Shown here piece after piece: positions 45,335-56,292 of a stretch of DNA of 64,000 nt (position 1 is its first letter; every line of letters begins with the position of its first letter). The notes under the pieces were generated by a model that saw only the letters and a list, made by a program, of their open reading frames with translations, was not told the origin of the DNA and made no database searches. The stretch lies in NCBI GenBank assembly GCA_034401135.1, contig JAWZSP010000004.1, forward strand, positions 2,604,001-2,668,000. The letters are read 5' to 3'. Position numbers and translations under genes: made by a program. This DNA comes from Volutella citrinella (taxonomy: Eukaryota; Ascomycota; Sordariomycetes; Hypocreales; Nectriaceae).

Positions 45335-47911
45335 CTAGTTAATCTCCTCTGCTGCTGATGTATCCATCCGATCCTTGCTCGCCTCGATAGCGAAGGCGTC
45401 CTCAATGGCGCCCAGGCGCTTGTAGACGCGCAACCAGCGCTGTCCCCAGCGCCGGATCATGGCCTCCCGCTCGCTGGATCCGTCGCCGTCCTCCATCTGC
45501 TCGTCCTTGTTGCCGCCGGCCCAGCTGGCTAGCGCATCCTCCATGGCGCGGAAGAGATCATGCGTGGCCTTGATTTCCTTGGCCCGCGTCTCCTCGTCGG
45601 TCTCGGGTGCCCCCAGCACATGGCGCGCGCGGCGCGTCACCTTGGAGACGGTGTTGAGAATGAGCTCAAAGATGTGTGACTCTGCGAGAGACTCGCCACT
45701 GTTGGTCCCATTGGTCGTTGTGCTGGCGCCGAGAGCCCAGTCAATGACAGAGAAGGGGGTCAGGATAGAGTAGTTGAGGAGCTTCTCGATGATGGAGAGG
45801 GCGATTCCTGGGTGAGCGTGCCAGTATGACATGACGGCAGAGACGATTTGTGCCCGGGCAGCATCAGAGGCATTGCCGGCCTCCAGCAGCCGGCCCTTAG
45901 TTCGGTCGATGCATGCGAGGACGTGGCTCAGCGACTTTGAGCCAACCCAGCATACTGCAGTCATGAAGACGTCGGTGCTGGCGACCAGGGGGTCGAGGGC
46001 CCGGTCCGTAGCTTGCGACTCAATGGCATCGATGACTGGTTGGAACTCCTCATCGGGCACCTTGCGCCTCAGAAGGGTTCCAATCTCGAGGCCTTCCTTG
46101 GAAAAGGGCGTGTCTACCATCTCATTAGTGCTCCTAGCCGCTAAACATGCTAGATACAAAGACTCACCTGGGTCGCTGAACTTGAAGTCTGGCACGTCCT
46201 TCTCCTTCTCCGAGCCAATGAGAGGCAGGTATGGCTCCGGAACCGTCTTTTGGATTCGCTGAGCGAAGCTGAGACGCACCTCCTTGTCTAGTGCTCCTCG
46301 CAAGAACCATTTGTGTGGGTGCAGGTCTGGCAGCTCGGTGTCGTCGATCCACTCGGCCCACTTCCAGGTGAAGCCAAAGTTGCTGAGATGGTGGGAAAAC
46401 CAATCGACGAACCGGTAGCTAAGTTCCAGGTCCATTCTAGGGCTGTTGCGGTAAAGATATCGAATAGCTCGACCCAAACTGGGGGCAATGGCTGCGGGAG
46501 CCAGCTTGCAGGCCTCGGTCAAGACCGCGTGGTAGTACACCAACTTGTTCTCAGGACAAGGCAGTTGAAGCAGCTGGGAGAAGACGGTATCGACGGCCAC
46601 ATCCTCCGGTTTCCAGGTCGTGCGGCCGGAAGGGTAGTTCCTGAGCTCGTCGAAGGGGGTTGCCCGCTTGACAAATGTGCCCTCAGCAAAATAACAGTCA
46701 ATATCCATCAAGTACCGCGCTGCAATATTTCGGTTGAAATGGAGAGTAACGATAGTGTCGCTCAATGCATCCCTGATGAGGGATGCAGCAATGTGAGAAA
46801 CGGCCGGGACCGAAGCAACCTCCTGGTCCGCATACACGGACAGATGAATCTCGGGGAAGAGCGGTCGCGGGCCTCGAACCACGGTCGCGGGGATGGAGAT
46901 GGCCGGGAGTACGTGCTTCTGGGCGGTTGACATCTTGTCCTGAGCTTCGATGTCCTCAAGGGGCATTTGCCAAGGCCGCGGCAAGCAAGCAAGCTCCCAG
47001 TCGTTGGCAGCCTCGGCCTGGAGCTGCTTCTGGAGAAGCATGCAGACACTCAGCGATGCGCCAGGGCTCTCGTCATTGCCTTCTGGGTGGTAGGGATCGA
47101 CCAGGGCCTGGAGGGCGTGGGGTTCCGAAGCAATAATGTCCGTCTTCTCCATCAAATCGGCGGCCTTTTGCTGGAACTGTCCCGGGGCCGCAGCCATAAT
47201 GTAGGGGATCGTTAGGAGGATGATCTTGACGAGCTCGGTTCCGATAGTCTATCAAACTCGTTTAGCAACCGACCTTTACCGGGCCAGGTCTCGGTACTAT
47301 ACTCACATCATCCGAGCTTGCTGTCTGAAGATCTGCGGCACGGCTGAAAAGCTCCTCCAGGACTGGGAAGAGGCCATCGCCCTCGATGCATCCCTGCAGG
47401 CACGCCATCATCTTGAGATAGAGCTTGACATGGCGCCACTCGCCCTCCTTGATCTTTTCCCCAATTGCCTCTGTTAGACGGGCCAGGACCTCGTCGACGA
47501 GCTCAGGCTTGATCGTGTTGATCATGAGGACGACGCCGGCGACGAAGGGGGTCTTCAGGGGCTGTTCGAGGACGAGTTGCAGGGCCAGATCGAGAAATGT
47601 GTTCCGCAGATTCTCATCTTCGTAGTTGTCTGCTACCATGTGGGCGATTGACTGGATTTCCTCGGACCATCGCCGCAGGGGGGAATCGGCTATGCTCAGG
47701 AGCTGTCGGCGGACGCGCACCGGGAGAGGAGCCGAGTCTACTCGTCGTCGTTGGTGTCGGCGGTCGTAGTGATCGTCGTCATCTAGCAGGCGAGGCTGGT
47801 TAGCATGCTACTTTATGGGCAGCCGGATGCTTGGAGGAGGTCAGGGAGCTCACCTCGGTTGCGCCTCTTGCGGTTATAGCCGCCCGACTGCCGGCGATCA
47901 TAGTCTGCCAT
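45335..47911 (-). CDS. CBC1: Nuclear cap-binding complex large subunit (CBP80/Cbc1)
   Basis: Four exons: 47911-47854, 47782-47307, 47248-46168 and 46113-45335; 797 residues. Cbc1 partners Cbp20 to bind the 7-methylguanosine cap of nascent RNA and supports splicing, export and decay. The start MADYDRRQSGGYNRKRRNR carries a basic nuclear-localisation-like stretch. The MIF4G repeat scaffold follows: WSEEIQSIAHMVADNYEDENLR, KTPFVAGVVLMINTIKP, EWRHVKLYLKMMACL. Later blocks include HFNRNIAARYLMDIDCYF, PCPENKLVYYHAVLTEACKL, and the well-conserved WFSHHLSNFGFTWKWAEW. The last intron (46114-46167) is 54 nt, contains no stop and keeps frame if retained; its GTGAGT donor and ACTAAT branch site favour splicing. 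The C terminus is acidic. The gene converges with the RFTS-domain gene. Confidence 0.93.
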
Positions 47912-49347
47912 AATGCGCGACTCGGGTACAGCTGCACAGGTTCTTGTCGTGATCAATGGGTGTTGCGCGGAAGTTTGTTGTTCAAGTTGGGGAGCCTGTC
48001 ACTAACAAAAAGCTAGGTTGGGAAAAGATGCGTGCAGGGAGCTGGCGCAACTGCTAGACGAGTAACGCGCACAAGCAGGCGGCCCGCATGCGGGTGCCTG
48101 AGGCATCCTTTCCCACAGGCTTGGCACAGCCTTCCATGGTTTCGGATACTGGCCTCGCCTCTAGAAACAATTGGACGACTAGAACGATATCCGTGAATCA
48201 CAGCTAGTTGGTTTATCAGCTAGGCGGCTGCGACTCTCTGCCAGGCCCTGCCACCTCCACGTAGCATCACATGGCCATCAAACAGTTACCAGTACTACCA
48301 TGAGCATACTATGAAGCACAAAGAGGGAGCGTCTCAACCACTGACTACTTCAACCCCGATGCTCATCCAGTAATAATCACTCCGTTACATGTGCCAGCAA
48401 TCTCGCTTGTCACATAGGTCATTGGCCATCAGGGGTCATCTCCAAGGTCACGGTGCTTTTGGATATAATGCTGAACTGCCTTTTACGTTGCGTATTGTTC
48501 CCTCGCCCATCAAGCCCTAGTCAAGACATCGACATTGCCAGTAGCAAGACCTGCTCATTTTTTTTTGGTTCCTTTTATCGCTTGGGACTTGCTCTAGAGT
48601 GTGAGCATATGTCTTTTCTTTCAAGTGCCACAAGACCACCCACGGCCGACTTCAATTGATAACTTCGCCGCGGCTTCTTCTGATACAACATTGTTGTCGG
48701 GTTTTGTCTCCTCCCCCCAGGGACCAGGTCAGGCTGAGCCTCGGACATCACTCCCGCGCCTCGGACAAAGCATAAAAGCGAGAGCCTCACACGTCAACCT
48801 TCCATAACAATCCCAGGACCCGCGATAATCATCATCAGCTCGAAAATTCCCGGCCTTGAACAAAGCAACGTGGGCTCTCATGAGACGCGAATAACGAAAA
48901 GCACCGGCCCTCATCTGCCATGCATCGAAAAATGGTCTAAAAAACGTGATTTCCTGTGATATGCACCAATGAGGCTCTCCATTCAAGCTTGGCCAGCCTC
49001 GCTGCACATCCGAAACTGAGTTCTGAGGGGGCACACAAACGCCCATTTCCCGCCCTACTGGGAAAGACTCCAACGCTCCCAGAGAACACGCACACGTCAT
49101 CTCGTCGGCCATCGGCACACAACCATGCCGCAGCTATCCCCAAATCCGACACTGTCAGCCTTGGGGCTATATTATTGCGCCTGCTCAACTCCTGACCCGG
49201 CATTGGCCATGAGGCCATTGCTCTCAATTACTCAATTCAATCGAGTATGGGAAGCGGAGAAAGCAGGTCATTTCCAGAGCCACGGAGAGCATCGAGAGGG
49301 GTGTTCAAGGATGCCTCCTAGTCACCCCCCCTTCGACGCAGGCTGCC
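47912..49347. other. CBC1 promoter and GSK-3 3' flank
   Basis: The 1.4 kb between the CBC1 start and the GSK-3 stop, both minus strand. No reading frame has a convincing product. No RNA gene, repeat array or mobile element was recognised. Confidence 0.45.
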
Positions 49348-50873
49348 TCAGTCGAGCTTTGCCATCATCTCCTGCTTCGTCAAGGGCTCAAAGTCGTCGA
49401 TATTGAGGCCCTGGGCAGCGAGAGTGGGTCGAATGTGCGGCGGAACGAGATGGTGGTTCAGGTTCGGCGCGATGGACAGTTCTGTGATCATGACAGGTTA
49501 GCCAAGTCTGCTCTGGCAGCGACATCCGCAAGAATTCTCACCATGACGAGTAAAGTCGAACAGAGCAGGTAGCTCTCGAAGTTGGCCGGTGCCGTGCCTC
49601 GAGTCTGGCAGCTTCGTGTTGGGGTCTCGAAGCTCGTCGAAGAAGGGATGCACCATGGCATCAACAGCTGCTTGACGCTCCGTCGGGGTGTATTCCAGCA
49701 GTCGGGCAATCAGGTCGATGGCGTTGGCGTCGGCCTTGCGGAACACCTTATTGAAAGGGTGGGGCTTGATTTGGGGAAACTTGTGCTCCATGTAATTGGG
49801 GTTCATGGTTCGGATCTGCTCCCGAGTAGGGGTACCCAGGACCTTGATGATTTCCACTAGCTGATCGATTCCAGACTCGCCGGGGAAGAGGGGCTGGCCC
49901 AGCATCAGTTCCGCCATGACACAGCCGGTGGACCACACATCTAAAAAAGTGAGTGTTAGTCATCTGACCGCGGCGCGTGCTTCAGTTGAATCATTCCAAA
50001 TACGTACCAATCTTAGTGGTGTAGTTGGTGGCACCAAAAATGAGCTCGGGGGCTCGGTAGTATCGAGAGCAAATGTACGACACGTTGGGCTCGTTCTCGA
50101 CAAGGATCTTGGCGCTGCCGAAATCACAGAGCTTCAGGATTCCAGTGTTAGGGTCGAGGAGAAGGTTTTGCGGCTTGATATCTCGATGGCAGATGCCTTG
50201 AGAGTGAATGTAAGCCAGAGCCCTAAAGAGCTGGTAGATGTACAGCTTCACTTCGAGGATGGGCATGGTCGTCTTCATCTTGTTGAAAAATCGAGAGGCT
50301 CTGTATACGGTCTCGGGAACGAATTCTTGGACCAGGTTGAGGTAGACTTCATCCTTCTACACAGTCCTTTGTTAGAAACGAGTAAGAAAAGCACCGCTTG
50401 GGGGGATCTTACGCGTTCGCCGTTGGAGTAGTAGAACGCCTTAAGCTGGACAATATTCGGGTGTCGGACGATGCGCATGATCTGGAGTTCTCGGTTCTAT
50501 TGCAAATTAGAACATACGATCCATTGAGGGAGCCGCCGGTACAGCCTACCTTGAATCTCTTGTCTTGGAGAACGCGCTTGATGGCGGCGTCCTCGCCGGA
50601 TGGCGATAGCTTCGTCTGGAAGACCACGCCGAAAGATCCGTTTCCAACAATCTTGCATTGCGTGTACTGCAGGTCTCGGGTCTCGCCTGTTACGCCATCT
50701 TGAACCTTTTCGCGGATCACCTCTGCGTTGTGGTGTTAGACTATCACGGGGACAAGAGGGATGGGAGATGCAACCCGTGTGACGAGGCCGATGCAGCAAG
50801 CGTCAGGAGCGTATCAATCTTACGTACCTCCCATTCTCAAGCTATTGAAAGCGTTTGGTCGGTGAGCTGACAT
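49348..50873 (-). CDS. GSK3: Glycogen synthase kinase 3 family Ser/Thr kinase
   Basis: Six exons: 50873-50828, 50722-50550, 50496-50413, 50356-50008, 49940-49542 and 49481-49348; 394 residues, the usual length of fungal GSK-3. Introns are 53-105 bp with GT-AG ends and phases agree. The Gly loop is [11 protein letters not shown], the catalytic Lys is in [21 protein letters not shown], the catalytic loop is [10 protein letters not shown], and the metal-binding loop is KLCDFGSAK. The activation loop [22 protein letters not shown] carries the tyrosine whose phosphorylation activates GSK-3, and the Arg residues of the primed-substrate pocket fit. The C-terminal tail ends [14 protein letters not shown]-3 kinases integrate growth, glycogen and developmental signals in cytoplasm and nucleus. 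The start [15 protein letters not shown] is short and followed at once by an intron. Confidence 0.96.
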
Positions 50874-51522
50874 GATGAAGAGCTCACGTCCAAATCAGAG
50901 CGCGCGTGTGACGATGGAGGAGGTCGGTTCAAACGATTCAGAAGGTGAGGGGTATTGCAGGCTGAATAGTCGTGGGCGGGGTGTGGTGACAAACAACCAA
51001 ATCTAGCCAATGGAGTAACTCTCTGAAGGACTCAAGTGAAATGGCGCTCAATGGTGAGGGCTTTTTTTTCGAAGGGTTTTTGATGGTGTTTTGTCGGCTC
51101 AGGGCTGGGCTCGAGGGCGAGATGGCGGCTGCGACGGGGCTGGTGCTAGCGACGGCGAGCTGTGTCTCAATCGAGGGATCCACGCGAATGTGCGGGCGGG
51201 TTTGCTAGGTATTGGAGCCGGGTAGAAGGGGATAACAGATACCCAACTAAGGTTGTCTCGGGGTCCCGGCGGGTAGAGGATCTGGACCTTGTGAGTCGGC
51301 GATGGAGACGTCAAAGTGCGGGAATGACGAAGCCAAGGGTATCTGGGGAAACAAAGAGAAAAACGAGGGGAAGGAATTGATGGTGTTTTTGGTGGCACGG
51401 GACAGGCTGGAGGGAGCGGGGCGGAGGGGAAGGGAGGGGAGGGGAGGAACGGTGGGCGAGCAAAGGTGGGCAGGGGACGGGGTATAAAAAGAAGCTGGAC
51501 GCAAAAAGGCGCTGTCGGGCGC

Positions 51523-51543
51523 TGGGTACTGGGTACTGGGTAC
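51523..51543. repeat. Three tandem TGGGTAC heptamers
   Basis: The unit TGGGTAC repeats three times without interruption, with another copy about 20 bp downstream at 51564-51570. It lies some 650 bp upstream of the GSK-3 start codon. The words are too few to be an interstitial telomere. Confidence 0.85.
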
Positions 51544-54500
51544 TGCGGGTTGGGACTAGGTCTGGGTACTGGCCCGGGGACATAGGACCCAAGGTGGAGG
51601 GTCTGGGAAATCTCGTGGTACGAGTACTGGAACCTGCTGAGGGCCGCCCAGCTGCCCGCACACGCCACACAACGGCGACAGAGACGAAGGCGACGGCAAC
51701 GACGGCGACGACGACTACTAGTCGTGGCAGTCAACAGCAGACACGAGAAGTGGCCAGAATCGTGTAGGTCCGCAAGTCCTGGGCAGGTGGTAGGCAGGCA
51801 GGTACTAACAGAATGCAGTTGAAGTGAGAGGTAGGGATATTGGACTGGGGATGGGGCTGGCGGCCGGTAGGGCGGGTACGAGCACACTGCAGGGCAGCGT
51901 GAGAGTGATGGTGGCGAGCTCGCTGGAGCAAGGCAAAGGCGAGAGGCCAAACCAGGTGCTATGCACAGGTGGGAGACTGGGAAAGGGTGTGACGGACGGC
52001 GAGGGGTGTGTGGCAGAATTTGATCCAGCACTATGCCTCTGCATGCATCGAGCAGCATGCGATGAGTTTTTTTCTTCTCTCTACCATCACATCGCTGCTG
52101 CGTGTCTGGACGTCGTCTGGTGCACGGTGGTGGCCACCACCAAGCAACGCTGCCAGGTACTGCATAACAGCACATGCAGGTGAGGGCCCAGCCGTCGCTG
52201 CCGCCAGCCGTCATGTTGGGTATTTGCATCCAAGCCCAAGGAACGGGCCACCCAGCGATTGCACACTCCATGGGCAGCAACCAGCCCAAAGAATGGGGCG
52301 CGGCGCCGGTCAGAGCTCTAGCGCTGTTGTGAAGTGGGCTTTGAGGCTGGTACAGTGGTACCAGGCGGGTCTGGAGGGCGGGGTGCTTGACAGAGAGTGC
52401 TCGTGACAGCCAAAAACCGAGTTGCTAGCGGGGTGCAAGAGAGGGAGTGGCCGAGCTGGCAAAGGCGAAAAGGGACAACGGGGCAGAAGGGAGCAATGCG
52501 AGAGCAATAACATGGTAACAGGAAGACGGCGCAATTGCGGAGGCAGCGCAGAGTACTTCTGCAGAGGGGTGTTGGGCGGCGGTACGGGCAGTGAAGAGAG
52601 ATTGATGCACAGTACTCACCTCTGAATAGCAACCAGCTGACAGTGATGACGGTGGTGGTGGGAATCGGCCGTGTCGCTCCTTTGAGGGTGGTAGTCACGA
52701 TGTGCTGCGACAATGCGCTAGGGGCGCAGTGCTGGAAGGGAAGTAGTAGCTAGGACGAGCTGTCGGCGCAAGCAATCCCACTGGTAGGAAAAGAACCAAA
52801 ATCGAGAGCAGTCGGCGAGCGGCAAGATTGATATGATGTCGTTTGCCAGACAATGGGTATCCTCTTGCAGTCGTCCTTTTTGGGCTATTGTGCCTATGGG
52901 GAGTGTCTGTTTGCCTGGTGTGGTGGGAGTCCCAGGCACGCAGGGCAGTGTGTCGAGTTGAGGCTGCGGCAAGGGTAGAGCTCGTACCGGTCGACGCTAT
53001 TCTCGGTGTCCAAGGCGATGTGGACAAGTCGGCCGAGTGAACGGAGAAGGGACGCAGAGGCACGCTCGCGTCGATGAGCAGGACGGCTCTGTTTGAGCTT
53101 GCTTCGGGTCGAAGAGGCAGGCGAGTTGATGGAGGTGATGTAGGAGGAATGCTGCACGGCGTGTGGTGGAATGAGCTGAGCTGGTCCAGCGGTGGCTGCT
53201 GGGAGTGCCAGACTAGGCCGGACGCCTGAGCGCCCTGGCAAGCCTGGGTCCTGAGGTACCTGTTGCCGATGGGCCTGCTGGGCTGCTAGACCAGGGGGGG
53301 TCTGGACTCCACTGGGATTGGGCGAGAGGTGGCGGAACCTGAGAGAGGACTCGCCAAAGTCGCAGTGTCGGCTGGTGACTACACGCAGGCTGTGGCAGCT
53401 GGACACCGATCTCCACTGGCCGGCTCGGCGTCTTGGGTGAGGGGTGGGACGTCCGCGAGCAAGCACGGGTGCGGCGATGCGGGGCATATGGTCGTTAGTT
53501 GGCCTAGCCCACCAAGCAGTGACGGCATGAGCAGACGTCAATGATGGACCAAGGAGGCGCTTTCTATTAGCTCACGCGCCGGACAATGGGCCTGGTAGGA
53601 GTCTACTGCGGCGGAGCGCAGCACACACCCGACCCTACTGGCAGAGACTACGGAGGACTGTTGGTAGTAGCTACCAAGCTGCGGCTGGTGAGGGGTTAAA
53701 CGCCGACCACCACACACAAAGCTCCATCCCATCAATCCCGCTGGGCCCCAATGGAGGTAGGAAGGGGCCAGGGGCGGACTCGGGCACCAGAGAGGCGAAT
53801 AGGACAGACAAGGTGTCGCGAAAGGACCTGGCCAGCAGCACCAGGCTAGTTGACAATGAACCCAATGGCAGCCCCGATAATCTAAGGTCTAAGGAGCCTC
53901 TGTAAGGTACCTTGGATGAATCGGTACCATGTACTGAGACCCCCCAATACCGTAATGCCGGGAAGAGAGGGGCAGATGACGGCGCAGAAGCTGTTGAAGG
54001 CAGCGGCATGCCCCAAAGTATCTTCACCACACCTCAAGTCGTGCTACTAGAGGCTCGGTGTGAGGAGCAGCTCTTCGGTGAGATGCTGCTAGTACTTTCC
54101 ATTCGCACTTCGCGCTTTTCCCTTGCCTGCCCTACTCCGTTGAGTGCCTCCGGTACCAAACCCCATCAGAGCCCAAGGGGCAATGTGGCCAATGCGGTGC
54201 ACCTGCGGTTGGGAGTTGGGGCACTCTGAGATGCGAGAGTGAGCGACCCAGGACCCGCAGTGTTGGCTTGCTCATGTGCCCATTCTGAGACGGCACCTGG
54301 CGCTAAAACTCGGCAGGCGGAAGTCAAAAATAAAGTAACATCTGGGCCACGACAGACGGAGCATTCTGCTTCACCAAGGAGCGGCAACTTCCCGTTCAAG
54401 GGCCGAGCTGCCCCCCATCCCCCTCAGTGTACGAGGCACCACCAGACTGAGCCAGTGACCCCCATCGAACCCCCATCATCCCAGCACTGCACATGGCCGG

Positions 54501-55929
54501 AGATCGAGCAACGGACGGCAAGCAAACCAGATGGCGTTGCTGCAGAGCTGCAGAGCAGGTACCTACCTTGGAGTACCTGGTACTAGCAGTGCCTGGGTAA
54601 GGTAGGGCGGGCAGATAGCTCCCGTCTGTTGTGCCGCCTGCGGGTGATCATGCCCACCTCCCAAATGCTTCAGGACACACTGCATAATTGCCCACCAGCA
54701 CAAGGAACGGAGCTTACCTGGCCGCAGCAGGAGGTCCATCTCAGACAAGGAGAACAAGTGGTACCTTGGTGATTGCGAGAAAAATCGATCCCACGGCGCG
54801 AGAAGCACTCAATGATCCGTATGGACATGGCATGTCTTGCGGCACGCCCTCTACGTTTCTTTTTTCCTCCCAACGGGCCAGGCCCAGGTCACAACGGATC
54901 CATGAACAATCTCCAGTGTCGACCGTCTTACTCTGGGCAACTCTGCAGATTGACATCCTCAAGTGCTAGGTTAGTTGCCAAGTCAGCAGGGAGCGGCCCC
55001 AGCCTTGTGCCTCTGTCTCCGTTGCGCTTACGAATTGAGTACCGGCCGGGCGTGGCGCCTGCACACAACATTTGCCTCGTTGGCCGAGCTCTGGTGGATT
55101 TCTGTGTATTACTATCATGTGCAAGCCCTCTGCTCTCTAATTCCCTTGACACTAAGGCGGCCATCTTCCAACTACAACGGCGGCTTTGGTCAGCAAGGCT
55201 CAACGGCTGCTCCGGGCCGGAAAATCGTAGACGAGCAAACCACCGGCCAAGGCGTGGGCTCCAAGCTAATATTAGCACCATCCAGCTTCGGGGCAGTCTC
55301 CAACTCTAATCCATTTGTAGGTAGGCAATGTTGCACAGTTCCGCGGTCATGTCAAGGCTCGAAAGGCGTCTACTTGGACCAACCCGTGGCCAGGACTGGG
55401 ACTGGGACCACAAAGGATCTCAGTCGGCTGCGCCAGAACCCACAACTGAGGGTGAGTGAGGGCCCTACCGTCCTAGAAATGACGCCCCCAGACAGGCCAC
55501 CCCTGAGCCTCGCCCAGCGTCGACAGCGTCGTTGCGTCCAAACAGGATGCCTGCTGTGGGTGGTGGTGGATACGGTTATGCACTGGCCTGCTCCTGGCCC
55601 GGGTCGTGCATGTTCCCGTGAGTGCCCATGTCGGTTACCAACTTGCCTCGTGGTACACCCAACCTGACCCAGTAAGACGGCAGACCGAAGCTAGCCTCAT
55701 TGCCCAAACCTCACATGCGCATTCCCATCTGGGCGTTGCTTGCTGGACGGCTTGGGGGCATCGGGCCTGGTGTCTTTGCGTCTAAAATAGGGCCGGTCAT
55801 CTCGGCACGCATCGACCGGCCAGGCCAACGTGGTTTAATTTACGGATAGCGCATCATGGCATGGGCAGATTCACCGCTGGCCGTGGTACATGGTAATTAG
55901 TAGTTGGTGACGACGGCCCTCTGTCCAAG

Positions 55930-55954
55930 TACCAGGAATTTGGTATTCCTGGTA
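55930..55954. repeat. Perfect 10-bp inverted repeat
   Basis: TACCAGGAAT and ATTCCTGGTA flank a 5-nt spacer (TTGGT). The GGTACC/CCTGG words recur around 53.9-55.9 kb. It could be a dimer-binding site or a small hairpin. Confidence 0.9.
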
Positions 55955-56015
55955 AGAATGCTCCAAGGTGGCCCCATATCCTCTGTCCCAGGCGACATCT
56001 GCTGCAACGGAGTCA

Positions 56016-56099
56016 CGTCACCTCGCCTCACCTCATCTCACCAGACTGAGACTCACCTTATGTGCCAGAAGGTCTGGCCCTCGCCTCGCCTCGCCTCAG
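56016..56099. repeat. Imperfect CCTCR pentamer repeats
   Basis: Two clusters of CCTCGC, CCTCAC and CCTCAT words (CACCTCGCCTCACCTCATCT and CCTCGCCTCGCCTCAGC) sit about 50 bp apart. Reverse-complement versions occur at 61686-61710 (GGTGAGGTGAGGC). They look like simple-sequence expansions. Confidence 0.7.
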
Positions 56100-56259
56100 C
56101 TTGCAGCCTTATTATGGTTGGCATGGGGCCGGGATATGATGGAGTAACCGCATGCGCTGGTCAGGCCAGGGAGGCAGATTCACCGTTCATCGTGAAGACG
56201 ACGGACGACACTCGCCAGCCATCCACTCCAAGTCCCTTGCGCACATGTTCTCCGGTAAT

Positions 56260-56292
56260 TATTGATTAATTAACTTAATTAATTAATCAATA
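56260..56292. repeat. Perfect A/T-rich palindrome, 14-bp arms
   Basis: TATTGATTAATTAA and TTAATTAATCAATA flank a 5-nt spacer (CTTAA). It is an island of almost pure A and T in a mixed background. It could form a cruciform, or hold paired homeodomain-like ATTA sites. Confidence 0.92.

Noticed and set aside
51483..51490. TATAAAAA on the plus strand
   Set aside because: Faces away from GSK-3 and no plus-strand gene follows, so it cannot be assigned as a TATA box.
51523..51570. TGGGTAC repeats as an interstitial telomere
   Set aside because: Filamentous ascomycete telomeres are TTAGGG repeats; this unit differs and has only three tandem copies.
51099..52289. 396-codon minus-strand Pro/Ser-rich open frame upstream of GSK-3
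   Set aside because: Arises from a C/T-rich leader or promoter; no conserved words, no splice structure.
54975..55667. 230-codon plus-strand open frame in the 51-62 kb gap
   Set aside because: Cys/Arg/Pro-rich translation without any conserved motif.
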